In this document: positions 1-8,185 of the stretch, piece by piece
Numbering within the stretch: the first letter of the stretch is position 1
Layout of the letters: each line of letters begins with the position of its first letter
From: Crocinitomicaceae bacterium
GTDB lineage: Bacteria; Bacteroidota; Bacteroidia; Flavobacteriales_D; Crocinitomicaceae
NCBI GenBank assembly: GCA_024643365.1
Contig: JAHENC010000021.1
Coordinates: forward strand, 97,875 to 161,874
Direction of reading: 5' to 3'
Length of the DNA stretch: 64,000 bases
Notes under the pieces: generated by a model
Databases searched by the model: none
Seen by the model: only the letters and a program-made list of their open reading frames with translations
What the model was told of the DNA's origin: nothing
Program-made: the position numbers and the translations under genes

Positions 1-635
1 CGCATGTTGCGCTAGAAAATGGCGTGAAATATAATATCGATTGGATTACTGGACAAAAAACCGGTTTTTTCATAGATCAACGCGTTAACCGTCGCATTCT
101 TGGTGAATACTCGAAAGGAAAAAAAGTACTAAATACTTTTTGTTATTCCGGTGGATTTTCACTTCAAGCGTTAAATCACGGAGCATCTTTGGTGCATTCA
201 TTGGATAGTTCAAAAAAGGCGATTGCCTTAACCGATGATAACATCACCTTAAATAACTATACAGAAAAACATTTGTCCATTTGTGCAGATGCAATGGACT
301 ACATGAAAGATTTGCAAGAAGATTACGACATCATTGTGTTGGATCCACCTGCATTTGCAAAGCACCGCGAAAAACGTCACCAAGCCATTCAAGGATACAA
401 AAGATTGAATGCACATGCAATTCGTCAGATTAAACCAGGAGGAATCATTTTTACTTTCTCATGTTCACAGGTCATCGATAAAGCATTGTTTACCAATACC
501 ATTATTGCTGCGGCGATTGAATCTGGAAGAAATGTGCGCATTTTAGAACAAATTCACCAACCAGCCGATCACCCGATTCACGCGTTTCATCCAGAGGGAG
601 AATACTTAAAAGGATTGATTATACAGGTCGATTAA
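1..635 (+). CDS. RlmI-like class I SAM-dependent rRNA methyltransferase, 3' part
   Basis: The reading frame is already open at base 3, so the 5' end lies outside the window; the GTG at 24 is internal. The visible part carries the RlmI/RlmK-type core: the block around 'GQKTGFFIDQR', a SAM-binding loop 'VLNTFCYSGGFS' (residues 35-46 counted from base 24), the 'LDPPAF' motif (106-111) that replaces the NPPY of N-methyltransferases, and a 'FSCSQ' strand near 145-149. Family members methylate C5 of a cytosine in 23S rRNA (RlmI acts on C1962); the target base here is inferred. The N-terminal PUA domain expected for the family is not in view. The MATE gene begins one base after the stop codon. Confidence 0.88.
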   Translation, partial: HVALENGVKYNIDWITGQKTGFFIDQRVNRRILGEYSKGKKVLNTFCYSGGFSLQALNHGASLVHSLDSSKKAIALTDDNITLNNYTEKHLSICADAMDYMKDLQEDYDIIVLDPPAFAKHREKRHQAIQGYKRLNAHAIRQIKPGGIIFTFSCSQVIDKALFTNTIIAAAIESGRNVRILEQIHQPADHPIHAFHPEGEYLKGLIIQVD

Positions 636-636
636 C

Positions 637-1965
637 ATGCTTGCACTCAATTATAAGGCGATTTTAGGAATGGCACTTCCGATGATGGTTTCTGGATTTA
701 TTCAGTCCATTGTCTTGATTACGGACGCATCCTTGATCAGCCGGTATTCAACCGAAGCTTTTGATGCAGTTGGTAACGGTGGACTTTTATACGTCACGGT
801 ATACATGTGTTTGCTAGGAATGGGGGATGGAGCACAGATCATCATCGCAAGAAGAATCGGTGAAGAACGAATATCAGCGATTGGACGAGTTTTCGGAACA
901 TCCTTTTTAACGAACTTCCTTTTAGCCATTGGATTCTTTATCCTGTTGCATTGGTTTCTACCTTCCGTTATAGTTGGTTATTCCAAGAACAATGAAATTG
1001 CCTTATTGCAAGGCGATTTTATTCGGATTCGAAGTTTTGCATTGTTTTTCGCGATGATTACAATTACCATTCAGGCTTTTTTATTGGCAAAAGGAAAAAC
1101 AATGATTGTTTTATATGCTGCATTGATCACAGCCATCAGTAATATTTTCCTTGCTAATTCGCTGATCTTCGGAAGAAATGGCTTACCTGAAATGGGTATT
1201 GAAGGAGCAGCGTTAGCGAATACCATTGCGGATGCGTTGGGGATGTTGTTTCTTGTGATTTATTTGATTTTTTCATCCGAAAGAAGGGAGTATCAACTAT
1301 TTGCACACTTCAAGTTTGAACTCGCGTCCATGAAAGAATTGTTAAAAGTCGGCAGTCCGCTTATGTTACAAGGTTTCTTTGCGTTAGCAACTTGGACACT
1401 TTTTTTCACTTGGCTGGAGCAAAAAGGACAATTTGATTTAACGGTGTCACAGAATATTCGAGCCATCTATTTTCTTGCATTTGTGCCCATTTGGGGCTTC
1501 GCGGGAACAACAAAAACGTATATTTCTCAATACATTGGTGCGAAAAAATTTGATGAGATTCCAACCATTCAAAAACGGATACAACTCATGACACTATTGT
1601 TCTTATGCGTCACCTTTCACGGAGCCATTTTCTATCCCGAAGCATTGATTAGACTTATCAATCCGGCGGAAACCTATGTTCACAAAAGTGCTCAAATCCT
1701 CAGATTAATTTCTGTATCAATCATGCTTTATGGATTTGCTTCGGTTTATTTTCAAACGATTCATGGCTCGGGGAACACTCTTCATTCCATGTTTATTGAG
1801 TTTGGAACGGTAAGCGTTTATGTCGTGTTTTGCTACCTTTTTATCAAAGAATGGAATTTAGATGTATATTGGATTTGGACGGTAGAATACATTTATTTTA
1901 TTTTAATGGGATTGGCTTCTATCAGCTACCTCCGTTTGTATGATTGGAAAAAGAAAATTGTATAA
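637..1965 (+). CDS. MATE family efflux transporter
   Basis: The 442-residue protein is almost wholly hydrophobic with about twelve membrane segments, the size and pattern of the MATE family. The start, with a proline pair after the first helix ('GMALPMMVSGFIQS') and 'ADALGMLFL' in the second half, fits MATE half-repeats. It should exchange Na+ or H+ for cationic drugs or metabolites at the inner membrane; the substrate cannot be read from sequence. It begins one base after the rRNA methyltransferase and its stop shares one base with the fmt start (TAATG at 1963-1967), so the three genes are probably cotranscribed. Confidence 0.9.
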   Translation: MLALNYKAILGMALPMMVSGFIQSIVLITDASLISRYSTEAFDAVGNGGLLYVTVYMCLLGMGDGAQIIIARRIGEERISAIGRVFGTSFLTNFLLAIGFFILLHWFLPSVIVGYSKNNEIALLQGDFIRIRSFALFFAMITITIQAFLLAKGKTMIVLYAALITAISNIFLANSLIFGRNGLPEMGIEGAALANTIADALGMLFLVIYLIFSSERREYQLFAHFKFELASMKELLKVGSPLMLQGFFALATWTLFFTWLEQKGQFDLTVSQNIRAIYFLAFVPIWGFAGTTKTYISQYIGAKKFDEIPTIQKRIQLMTLLFLCVTFHGAIFYPEALIRLINPAETYVHKSAQILRLISVSIMLYGFASVYFQTIHGSGNTLHSMFIEFGTVSVYVVFCYLFIKEWNLDVYWIWTVEYIYFILMGLASISYLRLYDWKKKIV

Positions 1966-2927
1966 TGAAAGATAAATTACGCATTGTTTTTATGGGTACC
2001 CCAGAGTTTGCCGTGGGGATTCTAGATGCTTTGGTGCAATCCAAACATGAAGTTGTTGGCGTTGTTACTGTTGCCGATAAACCAGCTGGACGTGGACAGC
2101 AGATTCAGCAAAGTGCTGTCAAACAATATGCACTTTCTAATGGACTTCCTATTCTGCAACCGGACAAATTGCGCGAAGAATCCTTTTTAACGGAATTAGC
2201 TTCGTTAAACGCAGATTTATTTATCGTGGTAGCATTTCGCATGTTGCCAGATGTTGTATGGAAAATGCCTGCTTTTGGAACGATAAACCTTCATGCAAGT
2301 CTTCTTCCAAAATACCGCGGAGCGGCGCCTATCAATTGGGCTATCATGAACGGTGAAACGGAAACTGGAGTGAGTACCTTTTTTATTAATGAAAACATTG
2401 ATACAGGTGCTATCATCGCACAGAAATCCATTTCATTATCTAAAGACATAAACGCAGGAGAATTGCACGATCAATTAAAATTGATTGGGGCAGAATTAAC
2501 GGTAGAAACCGCCGATCAAATTTGTTCAGGTGCTGTTTCAACTATTGAACAAGATCCTTCGGATATTAATTTACCTTTTGCACCAAAAATATTCAAGGCA
2601 GATTGTGAAATTGACTGGAGTCAATCCGCGGAATTGAATCACAATAGAATTAGAGGATTGTCCCCCTACCCTGCCGCATGGTGTAAACTTTGGTCAACAA
2701 AAAAATCCAATTGGATTATGTTTAAACTTTTTGATTCAACTTTAGTAAAATTGAATGAAGCTTCACGAATCAATGGTCCGTTCTCAATACCCGAAGGAAT
2801 TGTCTTTCCAAGCGGAGGAGGATTTGTGTTGCTGAAGGAGATCCAAGCCGAAGGAAAAAAACGCATGGATTACAAGTCCTTTTTAGCAGGAAATGATTTG
2901 AATGAACTGCTATTTACTGCCTCTTAA
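1965..2927 (+). CDS. fmt: methionyl-tRNA formyltransferase
   Basis: Formylates Met-tRNA(fMet) with 10-formyl-tetrahydrofolate for translation initiation. The start chosen is the ATG at 1965 (MKDKLRIVFM), which overlaps the MATE stop; a TTG at 1944 gives only a seven-residue extension. The 320-residue length is normal. Visible motifs are 'GTPEFA' at 11-16, the catalytic set N108, H110 and D146, and the family signature 'SLLPKYRGAAP' at 112-122. A C-terminal OB-like domain follows from about residue 205. It converges on the next gene, the two stop codons sharing bases 2925-2926. Confidence 0.97.
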   Translation: MKDKLRIVFMGTPEFAVGILDALVQSKHEVVGVVTVADKPAGRGQQIQQSAVKQYALSNGLPILQPDKLREESFLTELASLNADLFIVVAFRMLPDVVWKMPAFGTINLHASLLPKYRGAAPINWAIMNGETETGVSTFFINENIDTGAIIAQKSISLSKDINAGELHDQLKLIGAELTVETADQICSGAVSTIEQDPSDINLPFAPKIFKADCEIDWSQSAELNHNRIRGLSPYPAAWCKLWSTKKSNWIMFKLFDSTLVKLNEASRINGPFSIPEGIVFPSGGGFVLLKEIQAEGKKRMDYKSFLAGNDLNELLFTAS

Positions 2928-4072
2928 ATTCCAAAAAGAATATTAAATCCGATGCGGAATGGATAAACAGCCACTGTATGTCCGGTTTTGAACATGGAAT
3001 TCAACTGGTAGCTAATAAACATACCAAAGTGACCGTAACCGATACGAGTTGTAGCATCTAATGTCCATCTATTCATATTAAATGCTGAAATAGTGGAATT
3101 TACAAATTGATCTCCGTTCGCATAGGTACCCGTCACGGTTTGTTTGTTTGCGTAGTTATACGTCCCGATGACCCCAACTGCCATGTAGTAACTTTTCTCG
3201 AAATTTTTACTGAAGGAATAATCCAATAACAAGGGAATTGAAACCGCTCCGACTTGTAATTTATTCGTCTTAAAATCGAATACTGTATCTTGAATAGCAT
3301 AAATCGTATCCGCCGTATGCGCCAAAACATAGTTGTTTCTGAAACTATAATTGTGGTATCCAAAACCTAATCCAGTTGTTATCCCTAATTCTTTTCCTGC
3401 GATTGGAAACTTTAAATCAAACATATTGTAATTGAATCCAAACGATTTCATTTGATTTATTTCCCAATATGGATTTTGGTCAAAGGTAACATCGCCATTG
3501 TCGTTAGCAAATTGAGAAAAGTATACATCAAATCCAGCATAGTGTCCACCACCAAATTTGCGTTTTGATCCTTCGTCTTCGTCATCTTCTTCTGACCATT
3601 CTTCGTCAGAGAGTTCGAAATCATCCGGACCGATAATGGCATCATCGATGTTAATCGGTAAGCGCATCAATGAACGAACGGGAAGGCCGTCTTTTTGAGC
3701 AGGAATCCATTTTGGCATTTGTTGAACGACCGCCACACAAATGGAATCATATAATTCATTCGCGCCTTTTTCGACTACAATATTGTTAATAGATCCATCT
3801 TTCTCTACGATGAAAGATAGGTAAACACGTTGATCCCACAATACTTCAGAAGTATCATCTGGTGGTAAAATGAAGTTGACAAAAATAAACTCAGCCAACG
3901 AATCTGGTCCACCAGGGTATTGAGCCTCTGTATCAGGAAAATTAACTAACGAATCTGGTGGAGCAATACTCACAAGCATTGGTTCAGGAACTCCGCCCGT
4001 AATAAGCTCGACTTGCTGCGCAAATAAGTTAGCTGCGCTTAATAAAATGATGAAGGAAAGTAGAATTTTCAT
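2924..4072 (-). CDS. exported protein with TonB C-terminal-like domain fused to an outer-membrane beta-barrel
   Basis: A signal peptide (about residues 1-18, ending 'LFAQ') leads into a segment at roughly 45-142 that matches the TonB C-terminal domain as found in Bacteroidetes: 'YPGGPDSLAEFI', 'LSFIVEKDGSI', 'MPKWIPAQKDGLPV', 'LPINI'. A very acidic linker follows (about 150-168), then about 200 residues of alternating strands typical of a small outer-membrane barrel, ending 'NILFGI'. No N-terminal membrane anchor is present, so it is not a classical TonB; the domain probably works in the periplasm. The function is unknown. The gene overlaps fmt tail to tail and lies downstream of the TonB-dependent receptor on the same strand, with 25 bases between them. 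Confidence 0.75.
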   Translation of the reverse strand: MKILLSFIILLSAANLFAQQVELITGGVPEPMLVSIAPPDSLVNFPDTEAQYPGGPDSLAEFIFVNFILPPDDTSEVLWDQRVYLSFIVEKDGSINNIVVEKGANELYDSICVAVVQQMPKWIPAQKDGLPVRSLMRLPINIDDAIIGPDDFELSDEEWSEEDDEDEGSKRKFGGGHYAGFDVYFSQFANDNGDVTFDQNPYWEINQMKSFGFNYNMFDLKFPIAGKELGITTGLGFGYHNYSFRNNYVLAHTADTIYAIQDTVFDFKTNKLQVGAVSIPLLLDYSFSKNFEKSYYMAVGVIGTYNYANKQTVTGTYANGDQFVNSTISAFNMNRWTLDATTRIGYGHFGMFISYQLNSMFKTGHTVAVYPFRIGFNILFGI

Positions 4073-4097
4073 GGTCTAAATTTCCTCAAAAGTACAA

Positions 4098-6566
4098 TTA
4101 AAACTTTAAGAGCACACGTGCCATGAAATTTCTTCCAGCTTGCGGATAGTAGAAATTCTCTGTGGTGGTTTGTTCACCATATGCGTACGAAAACGTATAA
4201 CCGTTATTCGAATAATATTGGTTTAATACATTATTTACCATCACACCAAATTGAATTTCTTTGCAGAACTTATCAAAAATTGAATAATTTACTTGAAGAT
4301 TCGAGAAATTATATGGGGCTATACTGCGATTGACATTTCCGGTATTATCCAAAAATTGTCTGCCTACAAGTTTGGACATCCAAGCAATGGTGAAATTATC
4401 TATCGGTATCCATTCAAAACCAATATTACCAGTAACATTTGGTGAAAAAGACATATCTGTATTTGTATGCGTGATCACTTGCTGTGTATAATAAGGCAAG
4501 GTATCCAAATAGACATCTACGTATTCATTAAATTGAGGAATTTTATTTTGACTTAGCGTAATTCCCCCAGTCATTTTTAGCTTTTTATCAAAGCGATAAG
4601 ATCCATACACCTCCACGCCCATTCGATAACTTTTTGCCACATTCGAGTGAATATAAGCGCCAACATCGTTGATTTCACCCGTAAGTAAAAGTTGATTTTG
4701 GTAATTCATAAAATAAACATTCGTTGTCAAACTCATTCGACTTGTATTCATCTGATGTCCAAATTCCACATCTTGCAAGGTTTCAAAAGTGGGACGATTT
4801 TGCGCTGTACTTTCGATAAAATCAGCACGAACAGGTTCTCTGTGACTAATTCCAGCATTTAAGAACAAGGTTTGATTAGGGTTAATTTTAAAACTTCCTC
4901 CAACCTTTGGATTGAAAAAGTTGAATTGAACGGCTTGTGTTACATCGACAGGCATTCCATTCACTAATTCTTTTCCAATAAAGGAGTAATCCACATGTCT
5001 AAATTGCAAATCCGTATACACGTCAAAACGATCTTGTTTATACACTGCTTTTGCATAGGAACTGAGTTCTGATTTTCTTGAATCGTTGCTGTAATAACGT
5101 TGGTAGATTTCACTGTTTGACGCATATTGTGCCCAAACCAATTCGCCAAAGTGTCTTCCAAAATAGGTATTTGCAGACCCCCCTAAAACAAAGTCCAAAT
5201 GAGCTGTTGGTTTATAAGTAACACCATACACTGCTCCAAGAAAGTCATTGTCCAACCATAAGCGACGAATCAAATCCGTTTGTTGGACGGTATCCGAACC
5301 AATAATCATCGCATTTAAACCATAATCCGTTAAATTTTCTCCTTTACGGTATTGTTCATAGTATCCACGACCGTAAGTGTAGTGTCCGGCAATGTTTAAA
5401 ATTAATTTATCGTTGAAGGTGTGTGTAAAATGCAATTGATAATTATCCTGCTGATAATTATCTACTTCATTTTTGTAGGTATAAAAATTATAGGTTCTTC
5501 CTGCGTTTAATAAATTATCACGTTCTTCAGAACTTAATCCATTACGATCAGCGTAGGCATTCATGGCCGTTGTGTCACCTGTCACTCTACTTTCTGGCGT
5601 TCCATACCAAGCTTGGTATGTGATTTCCTTACCACTAAAAACAATGGCTTTTAATACCGATTTTTGTCCAATGTAAGCACCTGAGAGGAAGAACGATTTT
5701 AAGTCCGAACTAGCGCGATCGAGGTAACCTTTGGATTGAATACTGGACATTCTGGTCTCCAGGGAGAAATGTTTGTTGATGATTCCTGTTCCGGCTTTGA
5801 CCGTTGTTTTAAACGTACCAAAGGAACCCAAGGATTGGTCGATAGAGCCGAATGGTTTTTCAGAAATGTCCTGTGTTTTAATGTTCACGCTTGCACCAAA
5901 AGCTGCGGCACCATTGGTTGATGAACCAACGCCGCGTTGAATTTGTATGTTTTCTATCGAAGAAGTTAAATCAGGCATGTTTACCCAATAAACAGCATGT
6001 GATTCTGGATCATTGACTGGAATTCCATTGATCGTTACATTGATGCGAGTCGCATCCACACCACGAATACGAAGTCCAGTATAACCAACTCCTGCTCCAG
6101 CATCTGAAGTTGTCACTAAGGATGGTGTTGCCTCTAGTAGAACCGGAATATCCTGTCCGAAATTCTTACGTTCAAGTGGATTGATTTTTCGTATTAAAAT
6201 TTGAGAGGTACTAAAATCCGACAAACGTGTAGTGTTCACGTGTATGTCCTCTAAGGTTTTCATGTTGGAGAAAAGTAGTACTTTGACTTCTTCATTGGAA
6301 TTTGAAGAAATTGTCATCGATTGGGGTAAAAAACCCGGTTTTTCAACCAAAATTGTGTAGGTCGAATCAGTAGTTGGGATTTGCGTGAATTCAAACTTTC
6401 CCTTGGCATCTGAACTGACTAGAACATTGGTATTCAATACAGAAACTTGAGCTGCTTGGATAACTGCTCCTGTTCGATCTTCAATAACACCATGGATGCG
6501 CTGTTGAGAGAACGCAAGGTGAGTAATACCTAAAAAAAGGATGTTGATAATAATTCTTGTTTTCAT
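4098..6566 (-). CDS. TonB-dependent outer-membrane receptor, probably for thiamine
   Basis: This 822-residue protein has a signal peptide ('LGITHLAFSQ'), a carboxypeptidase-like regulatory domain (about 20-105), a plug domain (about 120-245, with 'LRIRGVDATRINVTINGIP' and 'VGSSTNGAAAFGASVNI') and a long C-terminal beta-barrel ending in phenylalanine. The start at 6566 (MKTRIIIN) begins the signal peptide; an 18-residue upstream extension is possible but runs into the riboswitch leader. A TPP riboswitch lies upstream, and Bacteroidetes receptors behind such elements import thiamine or its precursors (shown for Bacteroides). No pnuT or thiamine kinase gene is adjacent here. Family assignment is firm; the substrate rests on the riboswitch. 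Confidence 0.93.
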   Translation of the reverse strand: MKTRIIINILFLGITHLAFSQQRIHGVIEDRTGAVIQAAQVSVLNTNVLVSSDAKGKFEFTQIPTTDSTYTILVEKPGFLPQSMTISSNSNEEVKVLLFSNMKTLEDIHVNTTRLSDFSTSQILIRKINPLERKNFGQDIPVLLEATPSLVTTSDAGAGVGYTGLRIRGVDATRINVTINGIPVNDPESHAVYWVNMPDLTSSIENIQIQRGVGSSTNGAAAFGASVNIKTQDISEKPFGSIDQSLGSFGTFKTTVKAGTGIINKHFSLETRMSSIQSKGYLDRASSDLKSFFLSGAYIGQKSVLKAIVFSGKEITYQAWYGTPESRVTGDTTAMNAYADRNGLSSEERDNLLNAGRTYNFYTYKNEVDNYQQDNYQLHFTHTFNDKLILNIAGHYTYGRGYYEQYRKGENLTDYGLNAMIIGSDTVQQTDLIRRLWLDNDFLGAVYGVTYKPTAHLDFVLGGSANTYFGRHFGELVWAQYASNSEIYQRYYSNDSRKSELSSYAKAVYKQDRFDVYTDLQFRHVDYSFIGKELVNGMPVDVTQAVQFNFFNPKVGGSFKINPNQTLFLNAGISHREPVRADFIESTAQNRPTFETLQDVEFGHQMNTSRMSLTTNVYFMNYQNQLLLTGEINDVGAYIHSNVAKSYRMGVEVYGSYRFDKKLKMTGGITLSQNKIPQFNEYVDVYLDTLPYYTQQVITHTNTDMSFSPNVTGNIGFEWIPIDNFTIAWMSKLVGRQFLDNTGNVNRSIAPYNFSNLQVNYSIFDKFCKEIQFGVMVNNVLNQYYSNNGYTFSYAYGEQTTTENFYYPQAGRNFMARVLLKF

Positions 6567-6582
6567 TTTATAAAAAATTAAA

Positions 6583-6625
6583 CAAGAACAAGGGGCTAAT
6601 TCTTGGTGAATAAATAACAATTAGC
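6583..6625 (-). promoter_or_regulatory. possible expression platform of the TPP riboswitch
   Basis: Two hairpins compete in the leader between aptamer and start codon. One pairs 6619-6625 with 6595-6601 (7 bp, 17-base loop). The other pairs 6600-6605 with 6583-6588 (6 bp) and is followed on the minus strand by a U-rich run (6570-6582). They share bases 6600-6601, so only one can form at a time, as expected of an antiterminator/terminator switch. The stems are short and AT-rich, so this is tentative. Confidence 0.3.
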
Positions 6626-6627
6626 TC

Positions 6628-6702
6628 GGTCATCTTCCCTGCGCAGGCATTATCCTACAGGTTCAATGGGTGTAATCTCAGCCTTTCGGCACCCCTTAGA
6701 GA
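6628..6702 (-). promoter_or_regulatory. TPP (thiamine pyrophosphate) riboswitch
   Basis: Read on the minus strand, the conserved THI-element blocks occur in order: GGGGTGCC (6695-6688), GGCTGAGA (6683-6676), ACACCC, GAACCTG (6664-6658), GGATAATGCC and AGGGAA (6640-6635). This is essentially the textbook aptamer. It lies 62 bases upstream of the receptor start and just downstream of a matching promoter. TPP binding should lower receptor expression. Confidence 0.97.
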
Positions 6703-6707
6703 CGGGA

Positions 6708-6738
6708 CAAATGTACACAATCATTTTAAATCACTCAA
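6708..6738 (-). promoter_or_regulatory. promoter of the riboswitch/receptor transcript
   Basis: On the minus strand a perfect Bacteroidetes -7 box TACATTTG (6715-6708) is preceded by TTG (6738-6736) with a 20-base spacer. Transcription would start near 6702, at the 5' edge of the aptamer, which supports both calls. Confidence 0.65.
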
Positions 6739-6832
6739 CGGCAATAAAAAATCTTTTTCTTCAATTAAGTAGGGAAATGGATTTTTTGAATGATGGACTT
6801 TTTTTTGTAAATTGGTAACTGAAAAATGATAA

Positions 6833-7750
6833 ATGCTCTCGACAAAAGGTAAATTATTGAATCAACCGCATTTGACACACGAATCTTCATTGAAGACATT
6901 GGTGGAAAATCGCACGATTTTTAATTTGAAGGATTGCGAGTTAAATTTATTCGAAACCTATGAATCTACTGAAAAAGTAGCCTTGAAATTCAACGATGTT
7001 GTATTGACAAGTATGTTGCGCGGGAAGAAAGTCATGCATTTGTATGAAGACCCAGAATTCGAGTACTTACCCGGAGAGACCGTGATTTTACCTTCTAATG
7101 TGGAGATGAAAATTGATTTTCCCGAGGCCAGTATTGACAATCCTACCCAATGTTTGGCCCTAGAAATAGACCGGACAAAAATTCAACGAATCATCGATTT
7201 CTTGAATAATAACTACCCAAAGGAAAATAAGGAAGAATGGTCTCTGAATTTCGATCATTATTTATTGTCTAATAACGAAGAAATCGCAGGGACATTAAAT
7301 AAACTCATGAGCATTTGCATGAGCGCACAAATAACAAAAGATGTACTTGCGGATTTAACCTTACAAGAATTATTGATTCACCTCATCCAATTACAAACAC
7401 GTAGTTCTATTTCATCGGTTAAACAACTGGATTCACCCATCGGACATTTGATTGATTTCATCCGAGGGAATTTAACGCAAAAAATCAGTATGAAAGAATT
7501 AACGAATAAAGCCTGCATGAGTAATGCGACACTTTATCGATACATCAAACGGGAAACCGGAATGAGTCCGGTGGAATTGCTTCTACGCGAGCGTATTCGT
7601 CATGCCAAACACTTGTTGAAAAACCCGAATTTACTGATCACCGAGATTGCTTTTGCATCAGGTTTTGACGATGCAAATTACTTTACCCGAGTTTTTAAGA
7701 AAATGGAAGGATTGTCACCGCGACAATACCAAAAGATGTCAGGACATTAA
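6833..7750 (+). CDS. AraC family transcriptional regulator
   Basis: The 305-residue protein has an N-terminal sensing region of about 190 residues with cupin-like strands ('EYLPGETVILPSNVE') and a C-terminal AraC DNA-binding domain (about 200-303) with two helix-turn-helix motifs: 'ISMKELTNKACMSNATLYRY' and 'LLITEIAFASGFDDANYFTR', ending with the family tail 'LSPRQYQKM'. It converges on the DUF779 and aldehyde dehydrogenase genes, sharing stop-codon bases at 7748-7749. AraC-DUF779-aldehyde dehydrogenase neighbourhoods occur in other bacteria, so it most likely activates the dehydrogenase in response to an aldehyde or alcohol. That role is inferred from context. Confidence 0.9.
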   Translation: MLSTKGKLLNQPHLTHESSLKTLVENRTIFNLKDCELNLFETYESTEKVALKFNDVVLTSMLRGKKVMHLYEDPEFEYLPGETVILPSNVEMKIDFPEASIDNPTQCLALEIDRTKIQRIIDFLNNNYPKENKEEWSLNFDHYLLSNNEEIAGTLNKLMSICMSAQITKDVLADLTLQELLIHLIQLQTRSSISSVKQLDSPIGHLIDFIRGNLTQKISMKELTNKACMSNATLYRYIKRETGMSPVELLLRERIRHAKHLLKNPNLLITEIAFASGFDDANYFTRVFKKMEGLSPRQYQKMSGH

Positions 7751-8127
7751 AAATCCTCTTTAGTACGCAATGGTTCGAGGTCTACTAATTCACTTTCCGT
7801 AAATAAGCGCGATTGAATCACAAATCGAAATCCGTAAGGAATTTCAAGTGAAAAACTAGAACCTCTTCCGCCCACAACATCCATGGTTAGATGCGTATGT
7901 TTCAGGTATTCAAATTGATCTTTGCTCATCCAAAATTGACAATCTTCAATTACACCTAGACATACATCAGATGACCCCAAATAAAATTCTCCTTTTTGAA
8001 AACACATAGGTTGTGATCCATCACAACATCCGCCGGACTGATGAAACATAAGGTCGCCATGGTCCTTTTTCAAAGTTGCAATGAGTTCTTTTGCTTTCTC
8101 GGTTGCAATGATTCTTGGATTACTCAT
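7747..8127 (-). CDS. DUF779 domain protein, aldehyde-dehydrogenase-associated
   Basis: The 126-residue protein fits DUF779 over its full length. Visible family traits are 'HQSGGCCDGSQPMC' (residues 29-42) with three clustered cysteines, a fourth cysteine in 'SSDVCLG', and 'LEIPYGFRFVIQSRLFTESE' near the C-terminus. The family is commonly encoded beside acetaldehyde-type dehydrogenases; its biochemical role is not established, and the cysteines suggest metal or thiol chemistry. Here it follows the dehydrogenase gene but is separated from it by a strong minus-strand terminator ending 11 bases before its ATG, so it may be read by leak-through or from its own promoter. Confidence 0.88.
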   Translation of the reverse strand: MSNPRIIATEKAKELIATLKKDHGDLMFHQSGGCCDGSQPMCFQKGEFYLGSSDVCLGVIEDCQFWMSKDQFEYLKHTHLTMDVVGGRGSSFSLEIPYGFRFVIQSRLFTESELVDLEPLRTKEDF

Positions 8128-8138
8128 GTTTTAAAGAT

Positions 8139-8166
8139 AAAAAAACCCGGGGGTTTTTCCCGGGTT
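8139..8166 (-). terminator. intrinsic terminator after the aldehyde dehydrogenase gene
   Basis: An 8-bp GC-rich stem (8144-8151 with 8159-8166) and 7-base loop are followed on the minus strand by seven T residues (8145-8139). It lies between the dehydrogenase stop and the DUF779 start. Confidence 0.88.
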
Positions 8167-8185
8167 AGATTGAAACACTTTTAAC

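Noticed and set aside
702..929. Minus-strand ORF inside the MATE gene, and similar antisense ORFs throughout
   Set aside because: They lie fully inside strong genes, show no recognisable domain and have shadow-type codon patterns.
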